Positions 52,208 through 61,084 of a DNA stretch of 64,000 bases are shown in pieces; within the stretch, counting starts at the first letter, position 1; every line of letters begins with the position of its first letter. Origin of the DNA: an uncultured bacterium (GTDB lineage: Bacteria > Bacillota > Clostridia > Lachnospirales > Lachnospiraceae); contig CAJMNR010000010.1 in assembly GCA_905214875.1 (NCBI GenBank), positions 1-64,000 on the forward strand. Direction: 5' to 3'. Under the pieces are notes generated by a model. It saw nothing but the letters and a program-made list of their open reading frames with translations. It was not told the origin of the DNA and ran no database searches. Position numbers and translations under genes: made by a program.

Positions 52208-52252
52208 TAAACGCATCGTAGAGTTTTGCGAGGAAAAAGCTAATCATGAAAT

Positions 52253-52290
52253 AAGCCCATAGGAGAGACATTGTCATTACCTATGGGCTT
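52253..52290 (-). terminator. Terminator of the zinc-ribbon gene
   Basis: AAGCCCATAGG (52253-52263) pairs with CCTATGGGCTT (52280-52290), perfect 11-bp stem; read on the minus strand it is followed by ATTTCATG, a short U-run. Confidence 0.7.
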
Positions 52291-52295
52291 AAGGT

Positions 52296-53141
52296 TTATT
52301 CTTCGATATATTCGTTGTAGTATTCTTCTAAGACTTCGTCTGTGAAGAGGTCGTTATCGATATCAAAAGCATCATAAAGCTGACCTTTCATATACTCGAT
52401 CTTTTTTAAATAAATGACTTCAGGAGCGGCAGTTTCGTCATCCAATTTGGCAAGCACTTCTTTGGTCATATTTTCTTTGAGCCATTTCTTGATTTCATCT
52501 GTATTTTCTTCTTCGGAATCGATTTCCTTATAGATGCGTTTGGAGTCAATAAAGGATTTGACTGCTACAAATAAGAAGAAGACAGAAACAAAAGTCATAA
52601 TTGTATATTGGAAATAGTTATTTAAAAATGTAATGATTTCAGCAACGTTAAGTGCTGTAAATACTAAACCGCCAATGCCGAATACTAAAAAAATCCAGAA
52701 CGTGGAACGAAGATCGTTATAACGGTCTTTCTTTTTCACGTATGTAGTTGTGGATTCTGGCATGACTTGTTTAATAGGAACATCTCTATCTAAAGGAAGA
52801 TCATCGCTTTCTATAGTATTTTCTGTTTCAGCAGGAGCCTCTTCCTCATTTTCAAGTTCTGCTTCTTTAAAAGCAGTAAATAATTTCTTTGCTTCGTTGA
52901 CATTTTCTTTGGCAACTGTAACGATAAAAACATCTGTTTGAGGATCAAAGGAAATGTCAGCAGTTTCAATCTTTGAATACGCTAAAAATTCTACAAATTT
53001 ATTTGCACTCTTCTTTTCTTCGAAAGTAGCAATTGTTTCAAGTGTATCTACTGGTTCTTTGTCAACCAACTCACTGCCACATTCTGTACATACTGTAATT
53101 CCATCGCGGTACTCCGTTTTACATTTTGGACACCAGGCCAT
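52296..53141 (-). CDS. Zinc-ribbon protein with two membrane helices
   Basis: 281 residues. N-terminal zinc ribbon CPKCKTEYRDGITVCTECGSEL, then a DUF2007-like segment (LETIATFEEKKSANKFVEFLAYSKIETADI) and an acidic linker, then two transmembrane helices (about 146-170 and 178-198), then a Glu-rich cytoplasmic tail. DUF2007-type proteins are often putative signal-transducing or trafficking proteins, but no function is known here. The gene has a good AAGGAGGTAATTACT site upstream. It is the last gene of the minus-strand block. Confidence 0.75.
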   Translation of the reverse strand: MAWCPKCKTEYRDGITVCTECGSELVDKEPVDTLETIATFEEKKSANKFVEFLAYSKIETADISFDPQTDVFIVTVAKENVNEAKKLFTAFKEAELENEEEAPAETENTIESDDLPLDRDVPIKQVMPESTTTYVKKKDRYNDLRSTFWIFLVFGIGGLVFTALNVAEIITFLNNYFQYTIMTFVSVFFLFVAVKSFIDSKRIYKEIDSEEENTDEIKKWLKENMTKEVLAKLDDETAAPEVIYLKKIEYMKGQLYDAFDIDNDLFTDEVLEEYYNEYIEE

Positions 53142-53352
53142 AGTAATTACCTCCTTTTATTTTCAAGTCCGTATGTGATTATTATTAGCTAGATAACCAC
53201 AATTCAAGGTCTATCGTATCACAACGCTTGGTAAATTACAAGCAGACAGGAGTCAGAAAATGGTACAAAACGTACCTAAGGGAAAATGGAATATTTGAAA
53301 GAGGGACAGGATATATATGGAGTAAGAGATGTGCGAAGTAAAGGAGAACGGC

Positions 53353-53928
53353 ATGGTTCGAGAAGATAACGATGATTTTGAAAGAGAAGATCAGGAAGAA
53401 GAGTATATGACTCGTGCAGAGTGGGTCAAATATGCAAGGATAGAATGCGAAAAACAGCTTCCCGTATTTAAAGAGGAACTAGAAGAAGAGAGTAATGAGG
53501 AAATAGAGGAAGAGGACATTCATGCTGTGTATGTTCCCCTTAGTGAGGAAGATGAAGACGAACAAGAAGAAACAATCGAACGAATTACGAGAGAGGTACA
53601 AGCCGAGGAGGATATGGAGGAAGAAGAGGACGAAGAAGAAGGATATAAGAATCCGATTCTTCATGCCATGCAATTTGATGATGTGATACCATTACAAGGA
53701 CTTGAGAAAATCAAATGGTCCTATGTAAGAAAGCTTGGAGTAAGAGCAGCTGCAGCTGCCGTAATTGCGTTATTTGCTATATCGATTGATATATTTGGGA
53801 TTCGATCAGAATATATCAGCGGTGACAAGATTCAAGAGGCTATTGCAAAAAATGATATGATAGAAAATGTAGAACAAGCGGTTTCTGAGTTTGTAAAAGA
53901 TTCCGTTCTTCCGGTATTTCAAAAATAA
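53353..53928 (+). CDS. Highly acidic single-pass membrane protein
   Basis: 191 residues from ATG 53353 (AAGGAGAACGGC upstream). The first 110 residues are a cytoplasmic, strongly acidic stretch full of Glu/Asp runs (ELEEESNEEIEEED, EDEDEQEE, EEDMEEEEDEEEG), then a basic step (KIKWSYVRKLG) and one transmembrane helix (about 138-155, VRAAAAAVIALFAISIDIFGI), then a short outer tail. No family recognised. It lies 100 bases before the VanY-like peptidase and may be cotranscribed with it. The charge bias makes it prone to missed annotation. Confidence 0.65.
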   Translation: MVREDNDDFEREDQEEEYMTRAEWVKYARIECEKQLPVFKEELEEESNEEIEEEDIHAVYVPLSEEDEDEQEETIERITREVQAEEDMEEEEDEEEGYKNPILHAMQFDDVIPLQGLEKIKWSYVRKLGVRAAAAAVIALFAISIDIFGIRSEYISGDKIQEAIAKNDMIENVEQAVSEFVKDSVLPVFQK

Positions 53929-54030
53929 GAGCAAGTAATGCTTAAAATGGTAAATTATTACTGGCTTTTTATCCCCATTCCATGTAGAATACAAGTGTAG
54001 ACAGCGATTAGTAATGGGATGGTGAAGTAG

Positions 54031-54873
54031 ATGGATTCTCGTAATGAGCGTGACCGTAGTTATGAGAGAAGAAAGGCTGCATACAAACAGCAGTATAGGA
54101 AGAAAAAGCGCAGGAGACGAATTCTTCATAATGCAATTGTAATTGCAATTCGCCTGTTTGCTGCGTTGATAGTACTCGTCATTGCAATCAAAGTAGCGGA
54201 TTCGCTGTTTCCATCTGTCAAAGCAACATTACAAAGGCAGGAAGAAAAGAAAGCATCTGTAAAAAAGAATACAGACGAGAAGAAAAAAGCAACGAAAGAA
54301 CCAACTAAAAACGAGCAAACGATAGATCCGCTCATAATCGTTAGCAGTGAAAACAAACGAACGGATCGTTGCAAGCCACAATTAGTTGAAGTATATGCAA
54401 CCATATTTGTGGACAAGAGTGTTTCGGAGCCGTTACAAGCTATGGTAGAGGCAGCAAAACAAGAAGGTATCAACCTTTATGTGGCTTCTGGATATCATAC
54501 GAAGGATCGACAGACTACCCTTTATGAGGCAAAAGTGAAAGAGTACATAGAGTCTGGAACATCTGAGGATGAGGCCAAGGAGAAGGCAAAACAAGAGGTT
54601 GGTGCACCGGATGAAAGTGAACATCAAACCGGACTAGCAGTGGATATCACGGTAGAAGAGGATCCTGTCCTCGACAAGTCATTTGCTGATACTGCTGCAT
54701 CTGATTGGTTAGTAAACCACGCCAAAGACTATGGGTTTATTTTACGCTATCCAGAGGGAAAAGAGGATACGACCAAGATGTCTTATGATCCAAATCACTA
54801 CCGTTATGTAGGAAAAGAAGCGGCAAAAGAAATTATGAATAAAAACATAACATTAGAAGAGTATGTCAAATAA
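54031..54873 (+). CDS. D-alanyl-D-alanine carboxypeptidase, VanY/M15B type
   Basis: 280 residues: a basic cytoplasmic N-terminus, one transmembrane anchor (about 34-52), a Lys/Glu-rich linker, then the M15 zinc peptidase domain from about 110. Zinc ligands: His198 and Asp205 in SEHQTGLAVDI, and His256 in NHYRYVG; the catalytic Glu lies between (LRYPEGKEDTT region). This family trims the terminal D-Ala of peptidoglycan stems. No vancomycin-resistance genes are nearby, so this is ordinary wall metabolism, not a van operon. ATG 54031 lies after GTGAAGTAG, a weak ribosome site. Confidence 0.9.
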   Translation: MDSRNERDRSYERRKAAYKQQYRKKKRRRRILHNAIVIAIRLFAALIVLVIAIKVADSLFPSVKATLQRQEEKKASVKKNTDEKKKATKEPTKNEQTIDPLIIVSSENKRTDRCKPQLVEVYATIFVDKSVSEPLQAMVEAAKQEGINLYVASGYHTKDRQTTLYEAKVKEYIESGTSEDEAKEKAKQEVGAPDESEHQTGLAVDITVEEDPVLDKSFADTAASDWLVNHAKDYGFILRYPEGKEDTTKMSYDPNHYRYVGKEAAKEIMNKNITLEEYVK

Positions 54874-54877
54874 TGAA

Positions 54878-54920
54878 AAAGAGGCAGGACCGTCAGTGAA
54901 AAGATGGTTCTGCCTCTTTT
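54878..54920 (+). terminator. Terminator of the VanY-like gene
   Basis: AAAGAGGCAGGACC (54878-54891) pairs with GGTTCTGCCTCTTT (54906-54919) with one G-U pair, 14-base loop, T-run. Confidence 0.85.
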
Positions 54921-55014
54921 AAAAAATGGGAATAATAACCAAGTTGGCTCTTTGAAGAAATGGGATTATGTGGTAAACTATTTTTATATAATTGCATGGG
55001 CAAGGAGTGATGAC

Positions 55015-55458
55015 GTGAAACACACCTATTTTTATGCAACATTAGACTGGAGAGCGAGAGGGACTTACTATAATCCAGATGGAAGCGAGGATCCGTTATA
55101 TGGGCAAGTTTCTATTCGAAAAATGAGTGAGGAGTGGTCGCTAACCGGTTTTTTAGAAGTACGTAAAAAGAATCCGGTCCGGTATACCAATGACTATAAG
55201 ATCTATCCTTCCACTGACAAGACAACATTATCTTGGACTTCCTATAATCCGACATTTGGAACGCTGAATGGGACGTATGAAATTGTCGGAGAAAGCATTA
55301 TTTCTTTATACCAGTCGGAAGATGGAGTCTATTCGGGGACAGAGGTCTTGACATGGAAGGATGATTTTACGTATTACAATGTGGGCGTTGCCTTTTGCAA
55401 TGGAAAAAAGATGTCTTCCTGGACAGCTACGTTAAAAGGGAGAAAGACCAAAAAGTAA
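55015..55458 (+). CDS. Uncharacterised 147-residue protein
   Basis: Starts at GTG 55015, chosen because CAAGGAGTGATGAC lies just upstream and the terminator at 54878-54920 overlaps any longer version. The protein is beta-rich: HTYFYATLDWRARGTYYNPDG, IYPSTDKTTLSWTSYNPTFGTLNGTYEIVGESI, then repeated W/Y-rich strands. It could be a small beta-barrel or lipocalin-like fold with no signal peptide. I do not recognise it. It is followed after 41 bases by the MBL gene. Confidence 0.6.
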   Translation: MKHTYFYATLDWRARGTYYNPDGSEDPLYGQVSIRKMSEEWSLTGFLEVRKKNPVRYTNDYKIYPSTDKTTLSWTSYNPTFGTLNGTYEIVGESIISLYQSEDGVYSGTEVLTWKDDFTYYNVGVAFCNGKKMSSWTATLKGRKTKK

Positions 55459-55499
55459 GCGTAAGAAGGAAGAGGAGAAGTAACTAGAGGAGGAGTAGT

Positions 55500-56090
55500 A
55501 TGGGGAAACTATTATTTCAAGGACATGGAAGCATTCGCATGATCACAGAGGACGGAATCGTCATTTATATTGATCCGAGTACCGGAAAGGGGTATGAGGA
55601 ACCGGCAGATCTTATTTTGGTAACGCACCAGCATTCTGATCATAACCAAATTAGGCTTCCAAAGAAGAAACAAGATTGTGTCATTATTCAAAATTATGAG
55701 GCACTGAAGAATGGAGTTTACCATCATTTTGATGTGAAAGGAATCAGCATTCAGTCGGTAGCAGCGGAAAATAAAAATCACAATCGTTCCGAATGCGTAG
55801 GCTATATGGTAAAGGTCGAAGGAAAACTATTCTATTTTGCTGGTGATACTTCGTATGTGCCTGAGATGGAAGGGTATGCTGAATTAGGAATCGATTATGC
55901 GTTCCTACCAGTAGACGGCATCTTTAATATGGGGGTCGAAGAAGCTAGTAGATGTGCAAGGGTGATTAAGGCAAAGCATACGACACCAATCCATCAAAAG
56001 CCATTTGCCTTATTTGAACCTCAAGTGGCAGAGCAATTGGAGGCCGAAGGACGTTTGATCATTGAGGCAGGAGAAGAAATAACGTTTTAA
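55500..56090 (+). CDS. MBL-fold metallo-hydrolase (UlaG/UPF0173-like)
   Basis: 196 residues. The metallo-beta-lactamase motif THQHSDHN (the HxHxDH metal site) occurs at about residues 40-47, followed by further ligands in FAGDTSYVPEM and a terminal THQKPF-type His. The small, single-domain size and the GHGSIRMITEDGIVIYIDP start fit the UPF0173/UlaG-like group, which includes the L-ascorbate-6-phosphate lactonase. Actual substrate unknown. ACTAGAGGAGGAGTAGT precedes the ATG. It begins a likely operon with the next three genes. Confidence 0.9.
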   Translation: MGKLLFQGHGSIRMITEDGIVIYIDPSTGKGYEEPADLILVTHQHSDHNQIRLPKKKQDCVIIQNYEALKNGVYHHFDVKGISIQSVAAENKNHNRSECVGYMVKVEGKLFYFAGDTSYVPEMEGYAELGIDYAFLPVDGIFNMGVEEASRCARVIKAKHTTPIHQKPFALFEPQVAEQLEAEGRLIIEAGEEITF

Positions 56091-56105
56091 TCAAGGAGGA
56101 ACGAT

Positions 56106-56816
56106 ATGGATAAACTATCAAATGAGTTAAGAAGTGTTTTATTGAAAGAAGGGGCGGATTTAGTAGGTTTTTGCGACCTTTCAACCATTGTGGAAGGAGA
56201 ACTTAATCAAGGTGTCTCTGTTGCATTGGCTTTAACCCCTGAGTTAATTGAATCCATAGAAAATGGACCTAATATGGACTATTATGATACCTATTATAGT
56301 TATAATGCAACGTTAGATAAGATTGTCCTTGCAGGGGAGCAGTTCTTAAAAGAACGTGGCTATAAGGCGTTTGCACAGACGACGAAAGTCGTAGAGGAAT
56401 TTGGAAACTTTCGCACCAAGCTACCGCATAAGACAGTTGCAACAAATGCAGGCCTAGGCTGGATTGGAAAGAGTGCTCTTCTTGCCACAAAAGAATTTGG
56501 TCCTGCTGTTCGTTTATCCTCCCTGCTTACCAATGCACCTTTAGAGACGGCTACGCCGATTACAGAGTCTTTATGTGGAAATTGCATGGTTTGTCATGAT
56601 GCTTGTCCGGGAAAAGCGATTTCCGGAAAGCTATGGAATAGCAAGCTAGATCGTGATGAATTCTTTGATCCGATTGCGTGTCGCAAGAAAGCAAGAGAAC
56701 TTGCAGCGGAAAAGATTCGAAAAGAGATTACTCTTTGTGGGAAATGTTTTGTAGTCTGCCCATATACAAGGGCTTACATAAAAAGAGAAAAGGAAGCCAT
56801 GGTTTCCTGTGAATAA
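56106..56816 (+). CDS. Epoxyqueuosine reductase-like [4Fe-4S] protein
   Basis: 236 residues. N-terminal half resembles the cobalamin-binding part of QueG-like enzymes (AFAQTTKVVEEFGNFRTKLPHKTVATNAGLGWIGKSALL is a QueG-type pattern), and the C-terminal half has two four-cysteine clusters: CGNCMVCHDACPG and CGKCFVVCPYTRAY, i.e. two [4Fe-4S] centres. It lacks the C-terminal HEAT-like part of full QueG, so it may be a related reductase of unknown target. AAGGAGGAACGAT precedes the ATG; it follows the MBL gene after 15 bases. Confidence 0.85.
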   Translation: MDKLSNELRSVLLKEGADLVGFCDLSTIVEGELNQGVSVALALTPELIESIENGPNMDYYDTYYSYNATLDKIVLAGEQFLKERGYKAFAQTTKVVEEFGNFRTKLPHKTVATNAGLGWIGKSALLATKEFGPAVRLSSLLTNAPLETATPITESLCGNCMVCHDACPGKAISGKLWNSKLDRDEFFDPIACRKKARELAAEKIRKEITLCGKCFVVCPYTRAYIKREKEAMVSCE

Positions 56817-56831
56817 GAAAGGAAGAAGAGA

Positions 56832-57218
56832 ATGAAAGAGTTTGATTCAGAGTACTGTAGCGTAAAGTATTTAGAAGAGGAAAGTGCAGTGTTGCTAACT
56901 TGGAAGAAGTTTTCGTGTGGAGATAACTATAGGTTACCTACGACATTTGCACTTGATCTTTTTGCAGAGCAACAGGCGAAGTATTATATTGTCGATGCAA
57001 GACATGGATTCGAGGATGAGAAGGAAGATGCTTTGTGGGTGAAGGAAACCCTTCTTCCCAAGATGGCTAAGACTTCTCTTAAGACGGTCGTGTTTGTTAT
57101 GGAGAATGCAAATGAGATCAAAGAAGAGATGGACATGTGGACGTTGGAATTTGGGAAGTATTTTACGGTAAAGAAAGCATGTACTGTAAAAGAAGCGTTA
57201 AAGCTTATTAAGGGATAG
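56832..57218 (+). CDS. Uncharacterised 128-residue protein
   Basis: Cytoplasmic, mixed alpha/beta: strand-like VLLTWKKFSCGDNYRL, then AKYYIVDARHGFEDEKEDALWVKETLLPKM, SLKTVVFVMENANEI. The spacing of a VDARHGF-type loop after a strand and a final KACTVKEALKLIKG is reminiscent of SpoIIAA-like (STAS-related) domains, but the match is by eye only. GAAAGGAAGAAGAGA precedes the ATG. It lies between the iron-sulfur gene and the DUF2268 protease. Confidence 0.6.
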   Translation: MKEFDSEYCSVKYLEEESAVLLTWKKFSCGDNYRLPTTFALDLFAEQQAKYYIVDARHGFEDEKEDALWVKETLLPKMAKTSLKTVVFVMENANEIKEEMDMWTLEFGKYFTVKKACTVKEALKLIKG

Positions 57219-57232
57219 GAGAGGGAGAAAAC

Positions 57233-58066
57233 ATGGCAAATAAAGTGGTAATCCTTCCTGTATATAAGCAAATAAAAGAGTACATAAATGAGGTAAGAAA
57301 AGGGGAAAAAGAAGCCGATATCTTATGGGATGAGATTATGGTTTCTCCTTATTGGGATAAGCTATGTGAATATGCCCCTATGGATTTGTCTATGCGAAAG
57401 CCAGAAGCGATTACGGATCTTTCGGTATTAGAAGAGCAATATAAGCGACTTTGTTTGCTTGATATTGAAAAGCTAACAGAGAAGTTTAATCAGGTTACAA
57501 AATTACTGCCTAATTATGATGATGACCCTATTACGGTTGCCATTTATCCGTTCTCAGATAGTAAAAAAGAAGTTAGGGAGAAGCAGAATGGGGTAATAGG
57601 AACTTCATTATTCGGGAATCTGTATATTTCAGTTAATCCACTGGATACTGAGTATGAAAAATGGATTCCTTATGTATTTGCCCATGAATATCATCATACT
57701 GTGTGGGGAAACTTTTGGTATTGCCTGCATGGCAAAGAATTGAAAGGAACGTTTATCGATTCTCTTGTGATTGATGGACTGGCGGATACATTTGCCATGT
57801 CGCTATATCCAGAATGCAAGCCATTGTGGATCTTTTCGCTTGAAGAAGATGAACTGTTGTCCTTATGGTATGATACATATCGTGGCTTAGTAAACAAGCA
57901 AGAGGTCGACTATGCTACATATATGTTTGGCTCCAAAGAAGAACATATTCCTTGGTGTGCTGGTTATGCAATCGGATATGCCATTGTACAGCACTATTTA
58001 AAACAAGGAAAACAATATAGTAACTGCGAGCTAATCGAGACAAACCCTGTGAAATTTTTAGAATAA
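57233..58066 (+). CDS. Putative zinc protease (DUF2268)
   Basis: 277 residues. The active-site motif HEYHHTVWGNF (His151-Glu152-x-x-His155) and the following IDSLVIDGLADTFAMSLYPE with the third ligand Glu/Asp are diagnostic for DUF2268, putative zinc-dependent proteases. No signal peptide. GATAGGAGAGGGAGAAAAC precedes the ATG; the gene follows the preceding one after 14 bases, so this run of genes from 55.5 kb is one transcript ended by a good terminator. Confidence 0.9.
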   Translation: MANKVVILPVYKQIKEYINEVRKGEKEADILWDEIMVSPYWDKLCEYAPMDLSMRKPEAITDLSVLEEQYKRLCLLDIEKLTEKFNQVTKLLPNYDDDPITVAIYPFSDSKKEVREKQNGVIGTSLFGNLYISVNPLDTEYEKWIPYVFAHEYHHTVWGNFWYCLHGKELKGTFIDSLVIDGLADTFAMSLYPECKPLWIFSLEEDELLSLWYDTYRGLVNKQEVDYATYMFGSKEEHIPWCAGYAIGYAIVQHYLKQGKQYSNCELIETNPVKFLE

Positions 58067-58085
58067 ATGTCCTGAGGAAGTATAA

Positions 58086-58130
58086 AAATGTCTATCGAAA
58101 CACATACTGTTCGGTAGGCATTTTTTTAGC
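58086..58130 (+). terminator. Terminator of the 55.5-58.1 kb operon
   Basis: AAATGTCTATCGAA (58086-58099) pairs with TTCGGTAGGCATTT (58110-58123) with two G-U pairs, 10-base loop, followed by seven T. Confidence 0.88.
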
Positions 58131-58237
58131 TTTAGTAGTATAGTAGGTGGCTGTTATAGTGAATAGGGTTGGTAATATGAGCAGTACAAATGCCAAGATG
58201 AAAAATGTCAAAAAATGAAATTCCCTATCACTTCATA

Positions 58238-58266
58238 TAGACGGAGCATGTAATTTATGCTAAAAT
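58238..58266 (+). promoter_or_regulatory. Promoter of the radical-SAM gene
   Basis: TAGACG (58238-58243), 17-base spacer, TAAAAT (58261-58266). Upstream, 58131-58237 shows nothing else I can assign. Confidence 0.5.
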
Positions 58267-58306
58267 ACATGAGATATTATACAAAAACAAGAAGAAAGAG
58301 GTTTCT

Positions 58307-60175
58307 ATGAGAAAATTAGCTCTCTCCGATGAGATATTATTAACAGTAGAAAAACCGGCTAGATATATCGGTAATGAAGTTAATATGGTTGTAAAAGACC
58401 TTAATAAAATAGACATACGTTTCTGTATGTGTTTCCCAGATGTATATGAGATTGGTATGTCACACCAGGGAATTCAGATCCTTTATGATATGTTCAACCG
58501 TAGAGAAGATACGTATTGCGAACGTGTTTACTCTCCATGGACAGATTTAGATAAAATAATGAGAGAACAAAACATTCCGTTATTTGCGTTAGAATCTCAA
58601 GATCCAGTCAAGGACTTTGACTTTTTAGGAATTACCCTTCAGTACGAAATGTGCTATACAAACATTTTGCAAGTACTTGATTTAGCAAAAATTCCGTTAA
58701 ATGCAAAGGATAGAACAGAAGAACACCCAATCGTTATTGGTGGTGGTCCTTGTACGTACAACCCAGAACCAATTACAGATTATTTTGATATCTTCTATAT
58801 TGGTGAAGGTGAAACTGTTTATGATGAGTTATTAGATGCGTATAAAGAGCATAAGAAGAATAAGACAACAAGATACGAGTTCTTAGAACGTGCTGCTCAA
58901 ATCGAAGGCTTATATGTACCAATGTTTTATGATGTAACATACAACGAAGATGGTACGATTGCATCCTTTACAAGAAATAACGAACATGCACCAGAAAAGG
59001 TGAAAAAACAGGTGGAAATGGGACTAAGCGAAACTGTTTACCCAGAAGCGCCAGTTGTTCCTTATATCAAAGTAACACAAGACCGTGTTGTTCTTGAAAT
59101 CCAACGTGGATGTATCCGTGGATGCCGTTTCTGTCAGGCAGGTATGATTTACCGCCCAATCAGAGAGCGTAAGCTTGAGTTCTTAAAAGACCGTGCACGA
59201 AAAATGATTGCAAACACAGGACATGAAGAAATTTCATTAAGTTCCTTAAGTTCTTCCGATTACTCAGGATTACAGGAATTAGTATACTGGTTAATCGATG
59301 AATTCGGTTCAAAAGGAATTAATATTAGCTTACCTTCCTTACGTATTGATGCGTTTGCACTTGACGTAATGAGCAAAGTACAAGATGTTAAGAAATCTTC
59401 CTTAACATTTGCACCAGAAGCTGGTTCTCAAAGAATGCGTGACGTAATCAATAAAGGTCTTACAGAAGAAATCATCTTAAAAGGTGCTCATGATGCATTC
59501 CTTGGCGGATGGAATCGTGTAAAATTATACTTCATGCTTGGCCTTCCAACAGAAACAGAAGAAGATATCGAAGCAATTGCAGTACTTTCTGACTTAATTG
59601 CAAGAGAATACTATGCAACAATTCCAAAAGAACAAAGAAAAGGACGTGTACAGATTACATCTTCCACATCTTTCTTCGTTCCAAAGCCATTTACTCCATT
59701 CCAATGGTCACGTATGTCCACTCAACAGGAATTCAGAGACAAGGCTCGTTTCTTAAATGGAAAAATGAAAGAACAGCTTAACCATAAGAGTATCAAATAC
59801 AACTGGCATGAAGCTGACCTTTCTGAATTAGAAGGTGTATTTGCAAGAGGTGACCGTAAGCTTAATAAAGTATTACTTGATGCTTATAACAAAGGTTGTA
59901 TCTTTGACTCTTGGTCTGAACATTTTGACATGAAAAAATGGGAAGAAGTATTCGAAGAAAATAACGTTGATGTTGGATTCTACAACTATAGAGAACGTTC
60001 TTATGATGAAATCTTACCATGGGATTTCATTGATGTCGGCGTGACAAAGAAATTCTTAATGAATGAGTACGAAACAGCAAAGAACGCTACAGTTACTCCA
60101 AACTGTCGCCAAAAATGTTCTGCTTGTGGTGCTATGAAGTTTGGCGGAGGTGTATGCTATGAAAGCAAGGCTTAA
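58307..60175 (+). CDS. B12-binding radical-SAM protein (TIGR03960 type)
   Basis: 622 residues. An N-terminal cobalamin-binding-like domain (FPDVYEIGMSHQGIQILYDMFNRR, VIGGGPCTYNPEP) precedes the radical-SAM core: Cys269-x3-Cys273-x2-Cys276 in RGCIRGCRFCQAG, then SLSSSDYSG and FAPEAGSQRMRDVINKG. The C-terminal part carries another Cys pair (CRQKCSACG). It is the larger member of a fixed pair with the next gene, whose start overlaps its end. The pair often sits with ribonuclease G and ribosomal genes (rng, rplU), which are absent here. Exact target unknown; RNA modification is a common guess. Confidence 0.93.
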   Translation: MRKLALSDEILLTVEKPARYIGNEVNMVVKDLNKIDIRFCMCFPDVYEIGMSHQGIQILYDMFNRREDTYCERVYSPWTDLDKIMREQNIPLFALESQDPVKDFDFLGITLQYEMCYTNILQVLDLAKIPLNAKDRTEEHPIVIGGGPCTYNPEPITDYFDIFYIGEGETVYDELLDAYKEHKKNKTTRYEFLERAAQIEGLYVPMFYDVTYNEDGTIASFTRNNEHAPEKVKKQVEMGLSETVYPEAPVVPYIKVTQDRVVLEIQRGCIRGCRFCQAGMIYRPIRERKLEFLKDRARKMIANTGHEEISLSSLSSSDYSGLQELVYWLIDEFGSKGINISLPSLRIDAFALDVMSKVQDVKKSSLTFAPEAGSQRMRDVINKGLTEEIILKGAHDAFLGGWNRVKLYFMLGLPTETEEDIEAIAVLSDLIAREYYATIPKEQRKGRVQITSSTSFFVPKPFTPFQWSRMSTQQEFRDKARFLNGKMKEQLNHKSIKYNWHEADLSELEGVFARGDRKLNKVLLDAYNKGCIFDSWSEHFDMKKWEEVFEENNVDVGFYNYRERSYDEILPWDFIDVGVTKKFLMNEYETAKNATVTPNCRQKCSACGAMKFGGGVCYESKA

Positions 60176-60938
60176 ATTTAACAAATATGGTGCGATGAAA
60201 TTTATCGGCCACTTAGATATTATGAGATATTTCCAAAAGGCATTCCGCCGTGCGGGAATCGATATTGCATATTCTCAAGGATATAATCCTCACCAATTAA
60301 CAAGTTTCGCTTCTCCTCTAGGAGTTGGCCTTACTAGTGATGGCGAATATATGGATATGCAATTAAATTCTGATATTACAGAAGAAGAATTCTTAAGTAA
60401 AATCAACGAAACAATGGCACATGGAATCAGTGTAATCAGCTTTAAACCATTAAAAGATGACTGTATCAAGTCTATGGCGGCAGTTGCGGCAGCAGACTAT
60501 ATGGTTTCCTTAAAAGATGGTTACGAAGTAATTGAGAATTTCCAAGAAAAATTCAATTTATTCATTGCACAAAGTGAAATCGTTGTAACGAAAAAGACGA
60601 AGAAGAGTGAAGTGGTAATGGACATCAAGCCAGCAATTTACCACTATGCCCTTTCAGAACAAGAATTTGCAAGCAGAACGAATCAAGAATATGATCTTTC
60701 TTTTGCAGATACGTACAATAATGACAATGTCGTATTTATGCAGTTAAGCGCAGGTAGTGTTCAGAATTTAAAACCTGAACTTGTTATGGAAGCGTTCTAT
60801 AACTTCATCGGTGCTGAAATGAAACCATTCTGTTTCCAAATCCACAGAATGGACATGTATGCAAATGATGTGACAAAAGAAGAGGCAGAACAAGGTGTTA
60901 AAAATCTTGTTTCCTTAGACAAATTTGAAATTGCATAA
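60159..60938 (+). CDS. Radical-SAM-associated protein (TIGR03936/DUF2344)
   Basis: 259 residues from ATG 60159 (GGCGGAGGTGTATGCT upstream, 8-base spacing). The N-terminus LKFNKYGAMKFIGHLDIMRYFQKAFRRAGIDIAYSQGYNPHQLTSFASPLGVGLTSDGEYMDM is the DUF2344/TIGR03936 signature. It has no SAM cluster and is a partner protein of the TIGR03960 enzyme. Its start lies inside the end of that gene (17-base overlap), so they are coupled. The partnership is well conserved in Firmicutes and Actinobacteria; the biochemical role is unknown. Confidence 0.93.
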   Translation: MKARLKFNKYGAMKFIGHLDIMRYFQKAFRRAGIDIAYSQGYNPHQLTSFASPLGVGLTSDGEYMDMQLNSDITEEEFLSKINETMAHGISVISFKPLKDDCIKSMAAVAAADYMVSLKDGYEVIENFQEKFNLFIAQSEIVVTKKTKKSEVVMDIKPAIYHYALSEQEFASRTNQEYDLSFADTYNNDNVVFMQLSAGSVQNLKPELVMEAFYNFIGAEMKPFCFQIHRMDMYANDVTKEEAEQGVKNLVSLDKFEIA

Positions 60939-60951
60939 GTAGACAAGTTGA

Positions 60952-60984
60952 AAAACAGATAGCTGATATAGCTATCTGTTTTTT
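60952..60984 (+). terminator. Terminator of the radical-SAM pair
   Basis: AAAACAGATAGC (60952-60963) with GCTATCTGTTTT, a 12-bp stem with 7-base loop and a T-run to 60984. Confidence 0.9.
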
Positions 60985-61084
60985 GTGCAATGAAATCATA
61001 AATCTGAAAATGCAAAAATAAATAGAATTATAGTGAAAAAATAACATGCAAGTGATAGAATAAAGAAAATGAGAGGAGGAAGCT

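Noticed and set aside
54031..54873. Part of a vancomycin-resistance operon
   Set aside because: Only a VanY-like carboxypeptidase is present; no VanA/B/H/X, VanR or VanS-type genes are adjacent.
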